From NCBI GenBank assembly GCA_963665865.2, contig CAXXWF010000001.1:2170001-2234000 (forward strand): a DNA stretch of 64,000 nt. The letters are read 5' to 3'. The translations under genes were made by a program, and so were the position numbers. The number at the start of each line of letters is the position of its first letter. Position 1 is the first letter of the stretch. Source of the DNA: PHAA01 sp963665865 (lineage in GTDB: Bacteria > Bacillota > Syntrophomonadia > Syntrophomonadales > Syntrophomonadaceae). The notes below the pieces were generated by a model. The model saw nothing but the letters and a program-made list of their open reading frames with translations. It did not search any database and was not told the origin of the DNA. This document shows, in pieces, positions 56,299 through 64,000 of the stretch.

Positions 56299-56688
56299 GG
56301 GGCCAAAATTGACTTAATTATCCGGGGGATATGCTGCTTGAAGCCGGATATACCTGGGATGAGTGAGAATATCCGGGTAAGGAGTATTGTAGGCAGATTC
56401 TTGGAACATAGCAGGATCTTCTATTTTAATAATGATGGGGAGAAGAACCTCTACCTTGCGAGTGCTGATTTAATGCCGCGCAATTTGGATCGCAGGATTG
56501 AGTTGCTCTTCCCCGTTGAAGAGGAACAAAATAAAACTAGACTTATAAGTATTCTAGACGCCTATTTAAAAGATACGGTTAAAGCCAGAATCCTCAAGAA
56601 CAATAGTCTGAATTGCCAGGTTGACAAAAGAGGTAAAGCTATTTTCGATAGTCAGGATTATTTCTATAAAATAGCATTACAATCGTAA
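56299..56688 (+). pseudogene. ppk1: Fragment of polyphosphate kinase 1 (C-terminal)
   Basis: An open frame contains IDLIIRGICCLKPDIPGMSE, then IRVRSIVGRFLEHSRIFYF and ADLMPRNLDRRIELLFPVEE, which belong to the C-terminal catalytic domain of Ppk1 with an active-site His in the LEHSR segment. A full enzyme has about 700 residues; only about 129 remain. The frame starts at 56209 but the first 30 residues are not Ppk1-like. A separate PPK2 is present nearby. Probably non-functional. Confidence 0.85.
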
Positions 56689-56791
56689 TAGGCTAATGGA
56701 ATGGGTAGGGGTGACGGGGAACGGTTCTTTGCTGAACCTACTTCTCACAATCACCATTTTTGTGCGGGATAGGCTTAGATTTTGATCCAGC

Positions 56792-57160
56792 CTAATCGAT
56801 GAACCACTGGGTTATATATAAGAAAGATCCCTCTCGGTAGAATCCCAAACCTACTTTATTGTATGCCGGATTCAGAATATTAGCTTTATGCCCCGGAGAT
56901 TTCATGAAGTCATTGTGAGCCCCTTTTACACTGCGGTTTTTGGCTATGTTTTCCGCGGCACTGTGGAATGCAATTCCCCTATGATTCATCATGACAAAAG
57001 GGCTGCCATAAGTAGGAGAATAATGGTCAAAGTACCTGTTTAAGGCCATATCTTTAGATTTTCGATAAGCCCCTGAAGACAACTTCCTATTCATAATCAG
57101 CGGTGCTAAATTAGCCTTGGCCCGCTCCTTATTAATATATTTCAACATTTCTTGGTGCAT
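56792..57160 (-). CDS. CAP/SCP-domain protein (YkwD-like), no signal peptide
   Basis: A 122-residue CAP-superfamily domain with INKERAKANLAPLIMNRKLS, the DHYSP His, GENIA-like AAENIAKN, and FMKSPGHKANILNPAYNKVG. Such proteins are normally exported and often occur at the spore coat or cell surface. No signal peptide lies before the ATG at 57160, so the gene may be truncated at its 5' end. Upstream (57170-57390) no strong gene is found, only a 50-codon frame with a hydrophobic stretch that might be a frame-shifted remainder. Function is not known beyond the domain. Confidence 0.75.
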   Translation of the reverse strand: MHQEMLKYINKERAKANLAPLIMNRKLSSGAYRKSKDMALNRYFDHYSPTYGSPFVMMNHRGIAFHSAAENIAKNRSVKGAHNDFMKSPGHKANILNPAYNKVGLGFYREGSFLYITQWFID

Positions 57161-57394
57161 AGTGCTGTCGTAGCCTCCTATGGATATCCCCCCTGATCCG
57201 GACTTTTTTGACTCCAGATCCAGGTTATGGTTACGGTTATTGCATCATATGCGGGAGCAACAATTCTGGTTACCCGATTTGTCAGCAAGCCACAAAATGC
57301 GCCATACGGTCCGTGGTGGACAAATTGAGGCAATCAATTAATTCGCCGGAGAATGGGGGAAGGCACATCCCAGCTAGTTTAGGTCATGGTTTAA

Positions 57395-58255
57395 TTAGTC
57401 ATTTAACAGTTTAGCCCTGTTCTTTTCAAGATTTATTAATTGCTTTTTATCTAATTTGGGATACTCCAACTTCATACTCTGTAGGGTTTGAACGATCACT
57501 TCCGATATGACTAGGCGAGCAAACCATTTTCTGTCAGAAGGAATCACATACCACGGCGCGTGTTTCATACTAGTGCTGACAATAGCCTCCTGGTAGCATT
57601 TGGTATAGTCATTCCAGTATTCTCTCTCCCGTAGGTCATCCTCGGAAAACTTCCAGTTTTTATTCGGATCATCAATCCGTTGTAATAAGCGCTTTCTTTG
57701 TTCATCCTTGGAAATATGCAGATAAAACTTGATGACAGTAATTCCATTCATATGCAGATAGTCTTCAAAGTTAACTATGTGTCGCAGACGAGTTTGCCAT
57801 ATATCAGGATTAATAAACTCCCTGGGTATTTTTTGCTCAACTACCAGGTTGTGAACTCTCGATATAAGAACCTCCTCATAGTAGGAGCGGTTGAATATTC
57901 CTATTCGCCCCCTCTCCGGCAGACATTTAGTATACCTCCACAGATAGTCGTGATTCATTTCCTCCATGGAAGGTGTTTTGAAACTATATACATATGTTGC
58001 CTGTGGATTGAGACCGCTCATGACATGCTTGACAGCACTGTCCTTGCCCGCTGCGTCCATCCCCTGAATAATAATCAACAAAGCATAACTGTCTTCGGCA
58101 AAAAGCTTATCTTGGAGCTTAATCATTTCATTGGTATTTTCTTGTATTTTAGTTTGTACTTCTGTTTCAGATTTGTATTTGCCGCTCTCATCCGTACTTA
58201 ACTTTGATAATTCCAAATCAGATCCTTGCAAAACTTTGAAATTAGAGATATCCAA
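57395..58255 (-). CDS. ppk2: Polyphosphate kinase 2 (PPK2 family)
   Basis: A 286-residue PPK2 enzyme that transfers phosphate between polyphosphate and a nucleotide. Walker A is IQGMDAAGKDSAVKH, the lid region is NRSYYEEVLISRV, and Walker B-like FYLHISKDEQRKRLLQRIDD follows. The size and layout are those of class I/III PPK2 enzymes acting on ADP or AMP. Only a fragment of ppk1 is nearby, and PHA genes follow, pointing to storage-polymer and energy reserve metabolism. The nucleotide preference cannot be assigned. Confidence 0.9.
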   Translation of the reverse strand: MDISNFKVLQGSDLELSKLSTDESGKYKSETEVQTKIQENTNEMIKLQDKLFAEDSYALLIIIQGMDAAGKDSAVKHVMSGLNPQATYVYSFKTPSMEEMNHDYLWRYTKCLPERGRIGIFNRSYYEEVLISRVHNLVVEQKIPREFINPDIWQTRLRHIVNFEDYLHMNGITVIKFYLHISKDEQRKRLLQRIDDPNKNWKFSEDDLREREYWNDYTKCYQEAIVSTSMKHAPWYVIPSDRKWFARLVISEVIVQTLQSMKLEYPKLDKKQLINLEKNRAKLLND

Positions 58256-58411
58256 CCTTACCCCCCCTTATAAAATGAGTATATCACTATAACTTTATAA
58301 CTATGCAATGGTTTATTAGCGTCTGTAAGAGTTACCATTTTACAGAAAATGAAAAATCCCCATTTTTCGGGGATGTTAGTTGTTGCCTGAAATTTTCCGT
58401 GGAACAGGTTT

Positions 58412-59152
58412 CTAAGCTCTATTCACATTTAACAACTGTTGCTTATGCCAATTGAGGTATTCATCAATTCTTTGCGTGGACGCATTAATAATCTGGCTTT
58501 TACGGATGCCTGCTTTGTTTGCCATGGCTAGAGCAATTTCATTGTTGCCTACGTTATAGCAAATGTGGGCGTCGCTGTTGATGGCAACCAGTGCATTGTG
58601 CTTCTTGGCCATCTTAGCAAACTTGTTACAGTTGGGAAAACTGTTTGGGCGGCACACGAAGGATTGATTGTTTAGTTCAATAACCTTGTTGTATTCTTTA
58701 GCTGCTATCACGACTTGTTCAACATCTACAGGATACTTGGGGTTTCCGGGGTGACATATTATATGCACATAAGGATTCTTGATCGTCGCTATCATGGCTT
58801 CCGTGTTTTCTTCCAGGGTTGTTCCGGTGTAACCCGTTGAATCGTGAAATCCTGCCAAGACTATATCAAGATAAGAAGATATAACGTGTTCGGGCATATC
58901 TATATTTCCCTGGCAATCTAATATATTGGCCTCCACTCCTCGTAATACCTCAACCCCCTTCATTATCCTGGGCAGCGATATCAAATTTGTGAAGTGATAC
59001 CAGTGCGGAGCCCCGGGCATTTTCAGCCCATGATCAGTAATCGCAACCATTTTGATTCCTTTTTGAGCAGCTTCTTCAACTATTTCTTTTATCGTACTAT
59101 ACCCATGCCCGCTAGCAGTAGTATGGATATGCAAATCTGCTTCCAGTTTCAT
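58412..59152 (-). CDS. PHP-domain phosphohydrolase (YcdX-like)
   Basis: A 246-residue PHP-fold metal-dependent hydrolase. DLHIHTTASGHGYST gives the first metal-binding His residues, VAITDHG the next, GVEANILD and HICHPG the middle ones, and NSDAH the last Asp-His. The proteins of this kind are phosphatases of small phosphate esters or nucleic-acid ends (YcdX type). The gene has its own GGAGGTG-like site and lies 87 bp after the PhoH-family gene. Substrate not known. Confidence 0.82.
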   Translation of the reverse strand: MKLEADLHIHTTASGHGYSTIKEIVEEAAQKGIKMVAITDHGLKMPGAPHWYHFTNLISLPRIMKGVEVLRGVEANILDCQGNIDMPEHVISSYLDIVLAGFHDSTGYTGTTLEENTEAMIATIKNPYVHIICHPGNPKYPVDVEQVVIAAKEYNKVIELNNQSFVCRPNSFPNCNKFAKMAKKHNALVAINSDAHICYNVGNNEIALAMANKAGIRKSQIINASTQRIDEYLNWHKQQLLNVNRA

Positions 59153-59239
59153 TTTTTCACCTCCTCTCCTTTAATGCAATCTTACCTCCCTAATGTAAAT
59201 TTGGTTTTCTCTTTAACTTTAGATTAGGTTATTTTTTTG

Positions 59240-60604
59240 TTACATTCTTTTAGCTGCTTCCATGGCCAAGGGCGACCGTTCACATTCCGTTTCGCTCAAA
59301 GCAACCTGACAGCATATTGGGCTGCCCTTCATTTTTTCCGAGCTGTAGCATAGCCCATTGCTGCGGGAATTAAGAAACGGATGATCGATCTGCGTAGGAT
59401 CACCGATCATAATTATTTTCGAATCATTGCCGGCCCTGGTGATGATCCCTTTAGCCTGATTGGGGGTTAGATTTTGGGCTTCGTCGATGATAATCCATTG
59501 TTTGGTTATAGAACGTCCTCTCAGATAGGCTACTGCTTCGATGCTAATAGCTTTACGAGCGTATAGTTCTTCCACCTTATCTTTTAGAACCAACTCCGAT
59601 TTATAGCGCAACTTTTCATCGCTATCTACAAGTATTTCCAAGTTATCATTTACTCCTCTCATCAACGGACTCAGTTTGTCGGCTTCCGTACCAGGAAGAA
59701 ACCCCAGCGTCTCATCCATCGTAACATTGGGGCGACAAACCAAGATTTTCCGATATTCATGGGTACTAAGTACTTTTTCTAAACCAACCGCCAGGGAATA
59801 AAAAGTCTTAGCGGTTCCAGCGGGACCTTTACAGATTACCAACGGGAATTCTTCGGCAGATCTTAACAATGCTTCCTGATAGAACTTTTGTCCTACATTC
59901 CGCGGATTTGCTCCAAAGGGGGTTTGTTTCAAGTACCGCAAAGGCTTGATGCCGTCTTTTTCCACAATCCCCAGTGCGCTTTGTTGGGGATTATTCATGG
60001 CTTTCATTAAAATAAACTGATTAATAAACAGTTGGGGGGTGACTAGCTGCTCGTCTTTATATGTTTTGACGTTTTCAGGATGAAGATATCCCTTGCAGAA
60101 AAACTCATCAATATTAGATGAAGACGCAAACACCTCGATTCTGCCTTGGTATTGGTCTGGAAGTTCTGGTGAGAGGTCGTGTTTGAAATCCTGGGTGGGG
60201 ATTCCGAGAATGTCTGCTTTTATGCGGGTAAAAACATCTTTGGTGACTAAATAAAGGTCATTATTGTTTTCCTTCAACGCTAGACACACTTGCAATACCC
60301 GGTTATCAAACTCCATTGGGTTCCATCGGGGAGGGAGGTTTTGGCTCAAATGATTCAGTTCAACTTTAAATATCCCACCGTTGGGTAACAAAACCCCTTC
60401 GGTTAAATTCCCCTCTAATCTCAGGTTATCAATCATTGCTCCGGCTTTGCGGGCATTTTCCCCTAAATCACCTTTATCCCTTCGAAAAGAGTTTATTTCT
60501 TCTATGACTGCCTCGGGAATGATTACGATATTTTCTTCAAAAGATAGGATGCTATCTGCAGAATGGAGTAATACACTGGCATCAAGAACAAATGTTTTTG
60601 CCAC
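59240..60604 (-). CDS. PhoH-family ATPase with PIN domain (YlaK-like)
   Basis: A 454-residue protein with an N-terminal PIN nuclease domain (FVLDASVLLHSADSI, PEAVIEEINSFRRD) and a C-terminal PhoH ATPase (CKGPAGTAKTFYSLAVG as Walker A, IIIDEAQNLTPNQAKGI as Walker B). Such PIN-PhoH proteins (YlaK in Bacillus, PhoH2 in mycobacteria) are RNA-processing helicase-nucleases. The gene is complete and probably housekeeping-like; it lies between the PHA and PHP genes and shares their strand. Confidence 0.9.
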   Translation of the reverse strand: MAKTFVLDASVLLHSADSILSFEENIVIIPEAVIEEINSFRRDKGDLGENARKAGAMIDNLRLEGNLTEGVLLPNGGIFKVELNHLSQNLPPRWNPMEFDNRVLQVCLALKENNNDLYLVTKDVFTRIKADILGIPTQDFKHDLSPELPDQYQGRIEVFASSSNIDEFFCKGYLHPENVKTYKDEQLVTPQLFINQFILMKAMNNPQQSALGIVEKDGIKPLRYLKQTPFGANPRNVGQKFYQEALLRSAEEFPLVICKGPAGTAKTFYSLAVGLEKVLSTHEYRKILVCRPNVTMDETLGFLPGTEADKLSPLMRGVNDNLEILVDSDEKLRYKSELVLKDKVEELYARKAISIEAVAYLRGRSITKQWIIIDEAQNLTPNQAKGIITRAGNDSKIIMIGDPTQIDHPFLNSRSNGLCYSSEKMKGSPICCQVALSETECERSPLAMEAAKRM

Positions 60605-60673
60605 ATAGTTACCACCCTTCTATGTTTTGTACAAAATATATTTACTAAGGTGATGTCAATTTATGTCTGACAA

Positions 60674-61540
60674 TCAGGATCGCTCTGCTAACCAGGCGCT
60701 GATAACCGGAAATGAATCCTTCTGGGCGTAGCTGCCAAAAACTAACCCCCCATGGCAGTTAACGTTGTCATTTACCCATTTATCAAGGGCTTTCCACGCT
60801 ACGATTGAGGTTCCCTCATCTACCGCCTTCCAAAGCCGGGCATAGGTTCCCACGTAGTTGTTGATTGGTTTTAACATCTTGACTCCCACATCAATAAATT
60901 CCTTGGGAATTAAATCGAAGGTATTGGTTATCCGATCAGCATCAAAGCCGGGAGCCTTCATCCACATACTTTGGACACCTGCATCCGCAAAATCAAAGGG
61001 AGCTGCCAGATAGACAACATTCTTAATAATAGGTTGAGGGAACAGGGCTCCATACATACCAGTCATGGTGCCCCCCATGCAATAACCCAATATGCTCAAC
61101 TCGTTAGTCCCGGAAATTTGGCAAACCCTACGAACTGCTCGGGCTATATAGTCGCATACTAAATTGCCAAAACCCAGATTTCTATCTTCCCATTCAAAGT
61201 CACCCCAATCAAGCAAGTAAACATCGAAGCCTTCATTCATCAGGTGTTCTACTAAGCTCATGCCGGGGGTAAGATCCAGAATATATGCTTTATTAATAAG
61301 TGCATAAATCATCAGCAAAGGGATGCGGTGTTTATACCCATTAGGAGTAACATATCTGTAAAGTTTGGCTTTATTCTTTGTCCATACCACATCTTTAGGT
61401 GTCATACCCGTCTGGGGTGCTGGATCAAAGTTAAGGATCTCTGCCCATTTCCTGGTGCTGTCCATCATTTGATCATAATGTTCTTGGAGCTTTGCTCCTA
61501 CCTTATCGGCAGAACCACTTAGCAATAGTTCCTTTTTCAA
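60674..61540 (-). CDS. phaC: PHA synthase (class III PhaC-like) with internal deletion
   Basis: A 288-residue alpha/beta hydrolase of the PHA synthase family, with the lipase-like box GYCMGG (Cys about 154). It lacks about 65-70 residues near the C-terminus: WKALDKWVNDNVN is joined directly to CHGGLVFGSYAQKDSFPVIS. The missing piece, present in the second copy at the right edge, holds the LAGEKDHLV segment with the catalytic Asp. His (about 263) is kept. The deletion is in frame, so the protein can be made but is probably inactive as a synthase. TTG 61540 follows GGAGG. Confidence 0.85.
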   Translation of the reverse strand: MKKELLLSGSADKVGAKLQEHYDQMMDSTRKWAEILNFDPAPQTGMTPKDVVWTKNKAKLYRYVTPNGYKHRIPLLMIYALINKAYILDLTPGMSLVEHLMNEGFDVYLLDWGDFEWEDRNLGFGNLVCDYIARAVRRVCQISGTNELSILGYCMGGTMTGMYGALFPQPIIKNVVYLAAPFDFADAGVQSMWMKAPGFDADRITNTFDLIPKEFIDVGVKMLKPINNYVGTYARLWKAVDEGTSIVAWKALDKWVNDNVNCHGGLVFGSYAQKDSFPVISAWLAERS

Positions 61541-61563
61541 GATATAAACCTCCAATTAAGTAA

Positions 61564-62004
61564 CTAATTAATATCTCCAGTAATTATGTGTTTCCTGGGC
61601 GGAATCGCGATGGCCTCCCCATCCAATATCAGTTCACCGTGCTGGTTGTGACAGGTGGTCCTCAATTTTACCCTGCCGGCAGGCATTAACTCTATAACCT
61701 CGGTCTTTGCCCTTATGGTGTCATTGATAAAACATGGCCCGATAAATCTTAAGTTTTGAGCTTCATAAATGGTACCAGAACCCGGCAATTGGTTGCCAAC
61801 TACATTGGAAATTAAGCCTACTAATAACATTCCGTGTACTATCCGGGTCTTAAAATGACCTTGCCTAGCGCGAACTTCATTTACATGCAGCCAACTAAAA
61901 TCACCTGTTATGCCTGCATACATATAAACATCCGTTTCAGTTATGGTTTTTTCTACATAAGCCGAATCATTAACTTTTAGCTCATCGTATATGTTCTCAA
62001 TCAT
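61564..62004 (-). CDS. phaJ: (R)-specific enoyl-CoA hydratase (MaoC/PhaJ family)
   Basis: A 146-residue hot-dog fold hydratase that makes (R)-3-hydroxyacyl-CoA for PHA synthesis. The hydratase-2 motif is DFSWLHVNEVRARQGHFKTR followed by IVHGML, with Asp and His at the expected catalytic places. It lies 23 bp before the phaC gene on the same strand and after the PhaE-like gene. Thus fatty acid beta-oxidation intermediates would feed the polymer. The start ATG 62004 has AAGGGA upstream. Confidence 0.9.
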   Translation of the reverse strand: MIENIYDELKVNDSAYVEKTITETDVYMYAGITGDFSWLHVNEVRARQGHFKTRIVHGMLLVGLISNVVGNQLPGSGTIYEAQNLRFIGPCFINDTIRAKTEVIELMPAGRVKLRTTCHNQHGELILDGEAIAIPPRKHIITGDIN

Positions 62005-62056
62005 TTACTAATCCCTTCTTAACTAATGCCGTTGAACTAGAAATGAGTTCATTAAT

Positions 62057-62584
62057 TTAGTTTGTGGGTTTTTTAGGGCTTTTGGACGGGGTTGTTTTCG
62101 GGGTAACAGGTTTTAACGGAGCATCGTTAGGTTTCTTATGGGTCTCCTCGACCCTGGTATTTAAGTTAAGAATAACCTTCCTGAGCTCAGCTATCTCTTC
62201 GCGTGTTTTTTTCTGAGCTTCAGCCATAGCCAACATACTATCAGCCATACTTTTGACAGCATCAACCAGCTGATAATCCAGAACCTCAACTTTTTCTTCT
62301 ACAGCTATGACTAATTCGGCAATCCGCGCAATATCTTTCTTGGAAGGGAACGCACTTCGTTCAAAATACTTGTCCATATTTTGGCGAATAATTTTTTCGT
62401 TAGACAAATAATTGTCAAGGGTACTATCAAGTGTTTGTACAAAAGTATCTTTAGTTATAATATTTTTAAAAACTTCAGCCCAAGAATTCTCACTTATTGT
62501 ATACAACTCTTGATATAGGGTCACGAAATCGGGAAAGTAAATTTTGGGGTCAATGTGATGGGGCTGGCTCATATTGGGAATCAT
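62057..62584 (-). CDS. PhaE/PhaR-like PHA synthase subunit or phasin
   Basis: A 175-residue protein predicted as largely helical, with coiled-coil-like heptads between about 80 and 150, and a Pro/Lys/Thr-rich tail. The SAFPSKKDIARIAELVIAVE segment recalls the conserved C-terminal part of PhaE subunits (a pattern of P-t-r-s-D-v-x-x-l). It leads the phaJ-phaC unit. It may be the PhaE partner required by class III PhaC, or a phasin coating granules. Shorter than usual PhaE (about 350). Moderately sure. Confidence 0.6.
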   Translation of the reverse strand: MIPNMSQPHHIDPKIYFPDFVTLYQELYTISENSWAEVFKNIITKDTFVQTLDSTLDNYLSNEKIIRQNMDKYFERSAFPSKKDIARIAELVIAVEEKVEVLDYQLVDAVKSMADSMLAMAEAQKKTREEIAELRKVILNLNTRVEETHKKPNDAPLKPVTPKTTPSKSPKKPTN

Positions 62585-62727
62585 CAGTCAATAGGGGACT
62601 TCGAGTTTATGCCAACCGGCTGCAATCAGTCGATATTAGAAAAATACCCGGGTATTAAGCAAAAAGACGGCATAAGCGGTGATAACTCCTACTATTACAT
62701 CAGTCGGATAGTGGTACCTCCCCGTGC

Positions 62728-63312
62728 TCAGGCCGCTAGATCCAATATTTTGGTTTGGGAATGGTTAACTATGGTTAAAGCCACGGTAGTAGCTACATCC
62801 AGACAATATAAAATGTCCGTTCTCATTTGCCGTTTTTCGTTTGTATATTCAAGACTGCGATTATTAATGAAAGCAGGCAGATTGGCAAGCGATGCCAATC
62901 CAAGACGATTGTTAGCGGTCAGATTATTCTGACAAAACTTCTGAAGATTAAAGCTTTTAAATTCTTTGGATAGCTTCCCTTCATAGACTAAATGTCTCAT
63001 ACAGTTGTCATATTCCATATAATTGTGGGCCTGGCAAAAATAATCGCTGATGTAGTGGGTGATTACTCCCAGCTCGGTAGAAAATTTTTGCTTTTCTTTT
63101 ATGGTCTGGGGCAGGGTCCTGGCTTTTTGCATCATACCCGTAATAAATTCAAATGATTTATTCTTGTAATGGGGAATAGCTGCCAAGTGCAGATTGTAAT
63201 CGGGAATCATACTACCATATTGAAACGCCTTCTCATCCAATATATCCGGATATTGGTTCCTGATTGCCATACCAATCGTCTCACCAATTAGTCGGTGCGT
63301 TTGGGTAAACAT
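62728..63312 (-). CDS. Zinc-dependent phospholipase C-like protein
   Basis: A 194-residue protein of the zinc-dependent phospholipase C/S1-P1-like fold, with FTQTHRLIGE at the N-terminus, SMIPDYN, VITHYISDYFCQAHNYMEYD as the metal-binding His/Asp part. The start was moved to ATG 63312 because GAGGTGG lies seven bases before it. No signal peptide, so it may act inside the cell. Function is known only by fold. Confidence 0.7.
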   Translation of the reverse strand: MFTQTHRLIGETIGMAIRNQYPDILDEKAFQYGSMIPDYNLHLAAIPHYKNKSFEFITGMMQKARTLPQTIKEKQKFSTELGVITHYISDYFCQAHNYMEYDNCMRHLVYEGKLSKEFKSFNLQKFCQNNLTANNRLGLASLANLPAFINNRSLEYTNEKRQMRTDILYCLDVATTVALTIVNHSQTKILDLAA

Positions 63313-63421
63313 TATTGCCACCTCACTCATTATTTATTCCTTGACTTCATTTTAGAGCGGCTTTGAAAATTTACAGTCTGCAAAAAGTAAAATATGTATC
63401 TGATAAATATAAATTCTTTAA

Positions 63422-63491
63422 CTGACAATAGGGGAAGTTTCTCCTGTGTCATTCCCCTATTGTCAGAGAATGACACAGGAGAAACTTCCCC
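63422..63491. repeat. Overlapping perfect inverted repeats
   Basis: Two palindromes overlap. CTGACAATAGGGG (63422-63434) pairs with CCCCTATTGTCAG (63454-63466), and a 24-base arm 63431-63454 (starting GGGGAAGTTTCTCC) pairs perfectly with 63468-63491 around a 13-base loop. The pairings cannot form at the same time. It could be a terminator/antiterminator-like RNA or a small palindromic mobile repeat. Confidence 0.85.
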
Positions 63492-63646
63492 TTGTGTCCT
63501 TGTGTCTTCTTAAAAAGACTATTTAGATTGGTAAGAGCAATGCCCTGTTTTATGAATGGTAGATTATTTTGGAATTAAAAGCACCTTATATTTCTATTAT
63601 CTATCGGAATGGCCTTGACTTATTAGCACCCCTTTACGCACAATAA

Positions 63647-63675
63647 GGTGCAATACGGAATTAACCGTATGCACC
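63647..63675 (-). terminator. Hairpin after the right-edge phaC
   Basis: GGTGCAATACGG pairs with CCGTATGCACC with one bulged base, 8 bp downstream of the phaC stop on the minus strand. The T-run is weak. Confidence 0.45.
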
Positions 63676-63682
63676 CCTATCT

Positions 63683-64000
63683 CTAAGAACGTTCTGCCAG
63701 CCAATCGCTAATGACTGGATATACTTTCTCTTTCGCATATTGTCCAAATACCAGGCCCCCGTGACCTACGGGATGTTCTTGGTACGTTTTATCCTCTGAG
63801 GAAACATGATCCATAACGGCTCGGGATTGGCCCGGTAAGACTAAGTGGTCCTTCTCTCCGGCCAGTACCAGTAAATTCGCCTTTATCTTGGCAAGTTTCA
63901 CCCTTTGGCCCTGAATGCAAAACTCATTTTTAACCAGTTTGTTTTCCTGATATAAATCCTTTATCCACTGGCGGTAAGCTTCCCCGGGTAAATCGATATT
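63683..64000 (-). CDS. phaC: PHA synthase PhaC, class III (C-terminal part, runs off the window)
   Basis: The minus-strand frame is open to the right edge (105 codons seen). It reads IDLPGEAYRQWIKDLYQENK, LLVLAGEKDHLVLPGQSRAV with the catalytic Asp, and HPVGHGGLVFGQYAKEK with the catalytic His, typical of class III/IV PHA synthases. It ends with VISDWLAERS, nearly the same as the end of the deleted copy at 60674. GTG 63901 is internal, not the start. Probably the functional synthase of this locus, but the N-terminal part is outside the window. Confidence 0.88.
   Translation of the reverse strand, partial: NIDLPGEAYRQWIKDLYQENKLVKNEFCIQGQRVKLAKIKANLLVLAGEKDHLVLPGQSRAVMDHVSSEDKTYQEHPVGHGGLVFGQYAKEKVYPVISDWLAERS

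Noticed and set aside
57208..57414. 68-codon plus-strand frame with two CxxC-like spots
   Set aside because: Weak start, low-complexity GYGYGY beginning and no family; not enough to call a gene.
57698..58201. 167-codon plus-strand frame
   Set aside because: Antisense to the PPK2 gene, whose motifs are clear.
62555..62932. 125-codon plus-strand frame
   Set aside because: Antisense to the PhaE-like and phospholipase-like genes and without recognisable domain.
1..64000. CRISPR arrays, tRNA and rRNA genes, complete insertion sequences, prophage
   Set aside because: No regular direct-repeat/spacer series, cloverleaf or rRNA sequence, transposase or phage gene was recognised.

Overview
The window looks like a chromosomal segment of an anaerobic, moderately low-GC Bacillota (Clostridia) bacterium, of the kind that oxidises organic acids, aldehydes or alcohols. 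The signs are strong AGGAGG-type ribosome binding sites, frequent TTG/GTG starts, oxygen-sensitive enzymes (a glycyl radical enzyme with its activase, a molybdenum hydroxylase, NfnAB-type electron bifurcation), several acyl-CoA dehydrogenases with EtfAB, ADP-forming acyl-CoA synthetases, and class III polyhydroxyalkanoate genes. A syntrophic or sulfate-reducing relative of Syntrophomonas/Peptococcaceae would fit, but this is inference; no rRNA or tRNA gene was seen.

Layout. 0-7.2 kb (minus): the edge of a NuoL/HyfB-like membrane subunit, then a molybdenum aldehyde oxidoreductase with a FAD/iron-sulfur electron-transfer protein, a small zinc-ribbon protein and a MoeA-like protein. 7.3-22.1 kb: alcohol/aldehyde metabolism (Zn-ADH, Fe-ADH, aldehyde dehydrogenase, Old Yellow Enzyme-type flavoprotein, AAHS-type transporter, two LysR regulators), followed by an NAD kinase-NfnAB operon for NADP(H). 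22.4-35.1 kb (minus): one long operon, reading from its promoter: glycyl radical enzyme (GRE), two biotin-type carboxyltransferases, GRE activase, acyl-CoA dehydrogenase, ADP-forming acyl-CoA synthetase, NUDIX protein, nitronate-monooxygenase-like flavoprotein, enoyl-CoA hydratase/isomerase. 35.4-48.8 kb: two paralogous sigma-54 activators with PrpR_N domains, a second flavoprotein, and a partly deleted second copy of the GRE operon that keeps acyl-CoA synthetases and a hydratase but has lost the GRE and carboxyltransferases; then a second AAHS-type transporter. 49.4-55.4 kb (minus): CaiB-like CoA-transferase, EtfBA and two acyl-CoA dehydrogenases. 56-64 kb: a ppk1 fragment, PPK2, PHP and PhoH proteins, and a PHA cluster (PhaE-like, PhaJ, an internally deleted PhaC, and the end of a second PhaC).

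How it fits together. At least four near-perfect sigma-54 (-24/-12) promoters, three sharing an upstream motif about 110-130 bp away, precede the GRE operon, the second flavoprotein, the relic operon and the second transporter; a weaker fifth lies before the CaiB-like operon. With the two sigma-54 activators this suggests one regulon: uptake of an acid, GRE chemistry, CoA activation, dehydrogenation, hydration/isomerisation and decarboxylation or transcarboxylation of an acyl-CoA. The GRE substrate cannot be named: its active-site Cys is in GCMRW rather than the dehydratase-type GCVE, and no small Bss/Ass-type subunits are present. This GRE/carboxyltransferase regulon is the best candidate for an undescribed pathway here.

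The region has a history of duplication and decay: remnants of MFS, LysR, acyl-CoA dehydrogenase, GRE activase, ppk1 and a DUF4258-like gene, a three-copy upstream element of about 150-200 bp, a two-copy structured repeat and strong palindromes.
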